Part shown: positions 61,851 to 61,858 of the stretch, piece after piece | How the letters are laid out: each line of letters begins with the position of its first letter | Position numbering within the stretch: the first letter of the stretch is position 1 | Assembly: GCA_947589545.1 (NCBI GenBank) | Contig: CANQBA010000015.1 | Span: forward strand, 1-61,858 | Direction: 5' to 3' | Source: an uncultured Oscillospiraceae bacterium | GTDB taxonomy: Bacteria > Bacillota > Clostridia > Oscillospirales > Oscillospiraceae | DNA: 61,858 bases | Notes under the pieces: generated by a model | Told to the model about the DNA's origin: nothing | Databases searched by the model: none | What the model saw: only the letters and a program-made list of their open reading frames with translations | Program-made: the position numbers and the translations under genes

Positions 61851-61858
61851 TTGAAAAG
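61851..61858 (+). CDS. Possible start of the next element gene (cut by window edge)
   Basis: GAAAGGAG (61836-61843) is followed after seven bases by TTG AAA AG. Only two codons are visible; the product cannot be named. Confidence 0.3.

Overview
The window is a GC-rich, densely coding bacterial chromosome segment, most likely from a spore-forming clostridium of the Oscillospiraceae type (Oscillibacter/Flavonifractor-like). This is inferred from spoIIR, the Firmicutes AddAB nuclease, PadR/HAAS/DUF4097 modules, RsfS, MtaB and zinc-type L31, together with the high GC and scattered GTAGGGGC-type intergenic repeats. No rRNA gene, complete tRNA gene or CRISPR array was seen.

Layout. 1-1.3 kb: the 5' part of a degraded IS66 element (tnpC cut by the window edge, tnpB frameshifted, tnpA intact). 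1.5-5.9 kb: a small XRE membrane protein, then a minus-strand envelope module: PadR repressor, HAAS-DUF4097, HAAS membrane protein, DUF4097, and a two-lobed retropepsin-like protein. 6.0-9.2 kb: Lrp regulator, class I aminotransferase, ispE and spoIIR. 9.3-15.6 kb: a minus-strand cell-surface operon of a lipoprotein polysaccharide deacetylase and two paralogous LTA-synthase-like sulfatases. 15.8-22.8 kb: addB-addA. 22.9-26.1 kb: rpmE, an acyltransferase whose 5' coding end is a (ACAG)13 microsatellite (probable phase-variable gene), a hypothetical protein and a Gfo/Idh/MocA oxidoreductase. 26.3-35.3 kb (minus): P-loop kinase fusion, small protein, SUV3-like helicase, ymdB-type phosphodiesterase, lipid kinase, serA, serC, mtaB. 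35.4-39.6 kb: cysteine desulfurase, a damaged alkD and GNAT pair, HAD phosphatase, AlaX editing protein. 39.7-50.6 kb: a housekeeping run smc-ftsY-rdgB-yhbY-nadD/yqeK-LCP-rsfS-leuS, followed by rpsU. 51-53.3 kb: NfnAB-type flavin oxidoreductase pair preceded by an unusual tRNA-like palindrome. 53.4-56 kb: a third LTA-synthase-like protein carrying SLH domains. 56-57.9 kb: a 56-residue minus-strand gene and guaA. 57.9 kb to the end: the left part of an integrative element inserted at the 3' end of guaA (XRE repressor, excisionase, frameshifted tyrosine integrase, MobC-like protein, RepA-like ATPase, iteron-like repeats and hairpins).

Most interesting points: the (ACAG)13 contingency locus at 23.2 kb; a cluster of GTTRACATAA motifs around ispE/spoIIR, centred on an AT-rich patch inside ispE; a consensus promoter at 29.9 kb with no gene to drive; a 48-nt palindrome at 51.0 kb made of tRNA acceptor/T-arm-like pieces; clustered lesions in alkD/GNAT; an LTA synthase fused to SLH domains; and the guaA-borne element with its operator pair and iteron/hairpin region. 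Coordinates and motifs were read by eye; no homology search was run.
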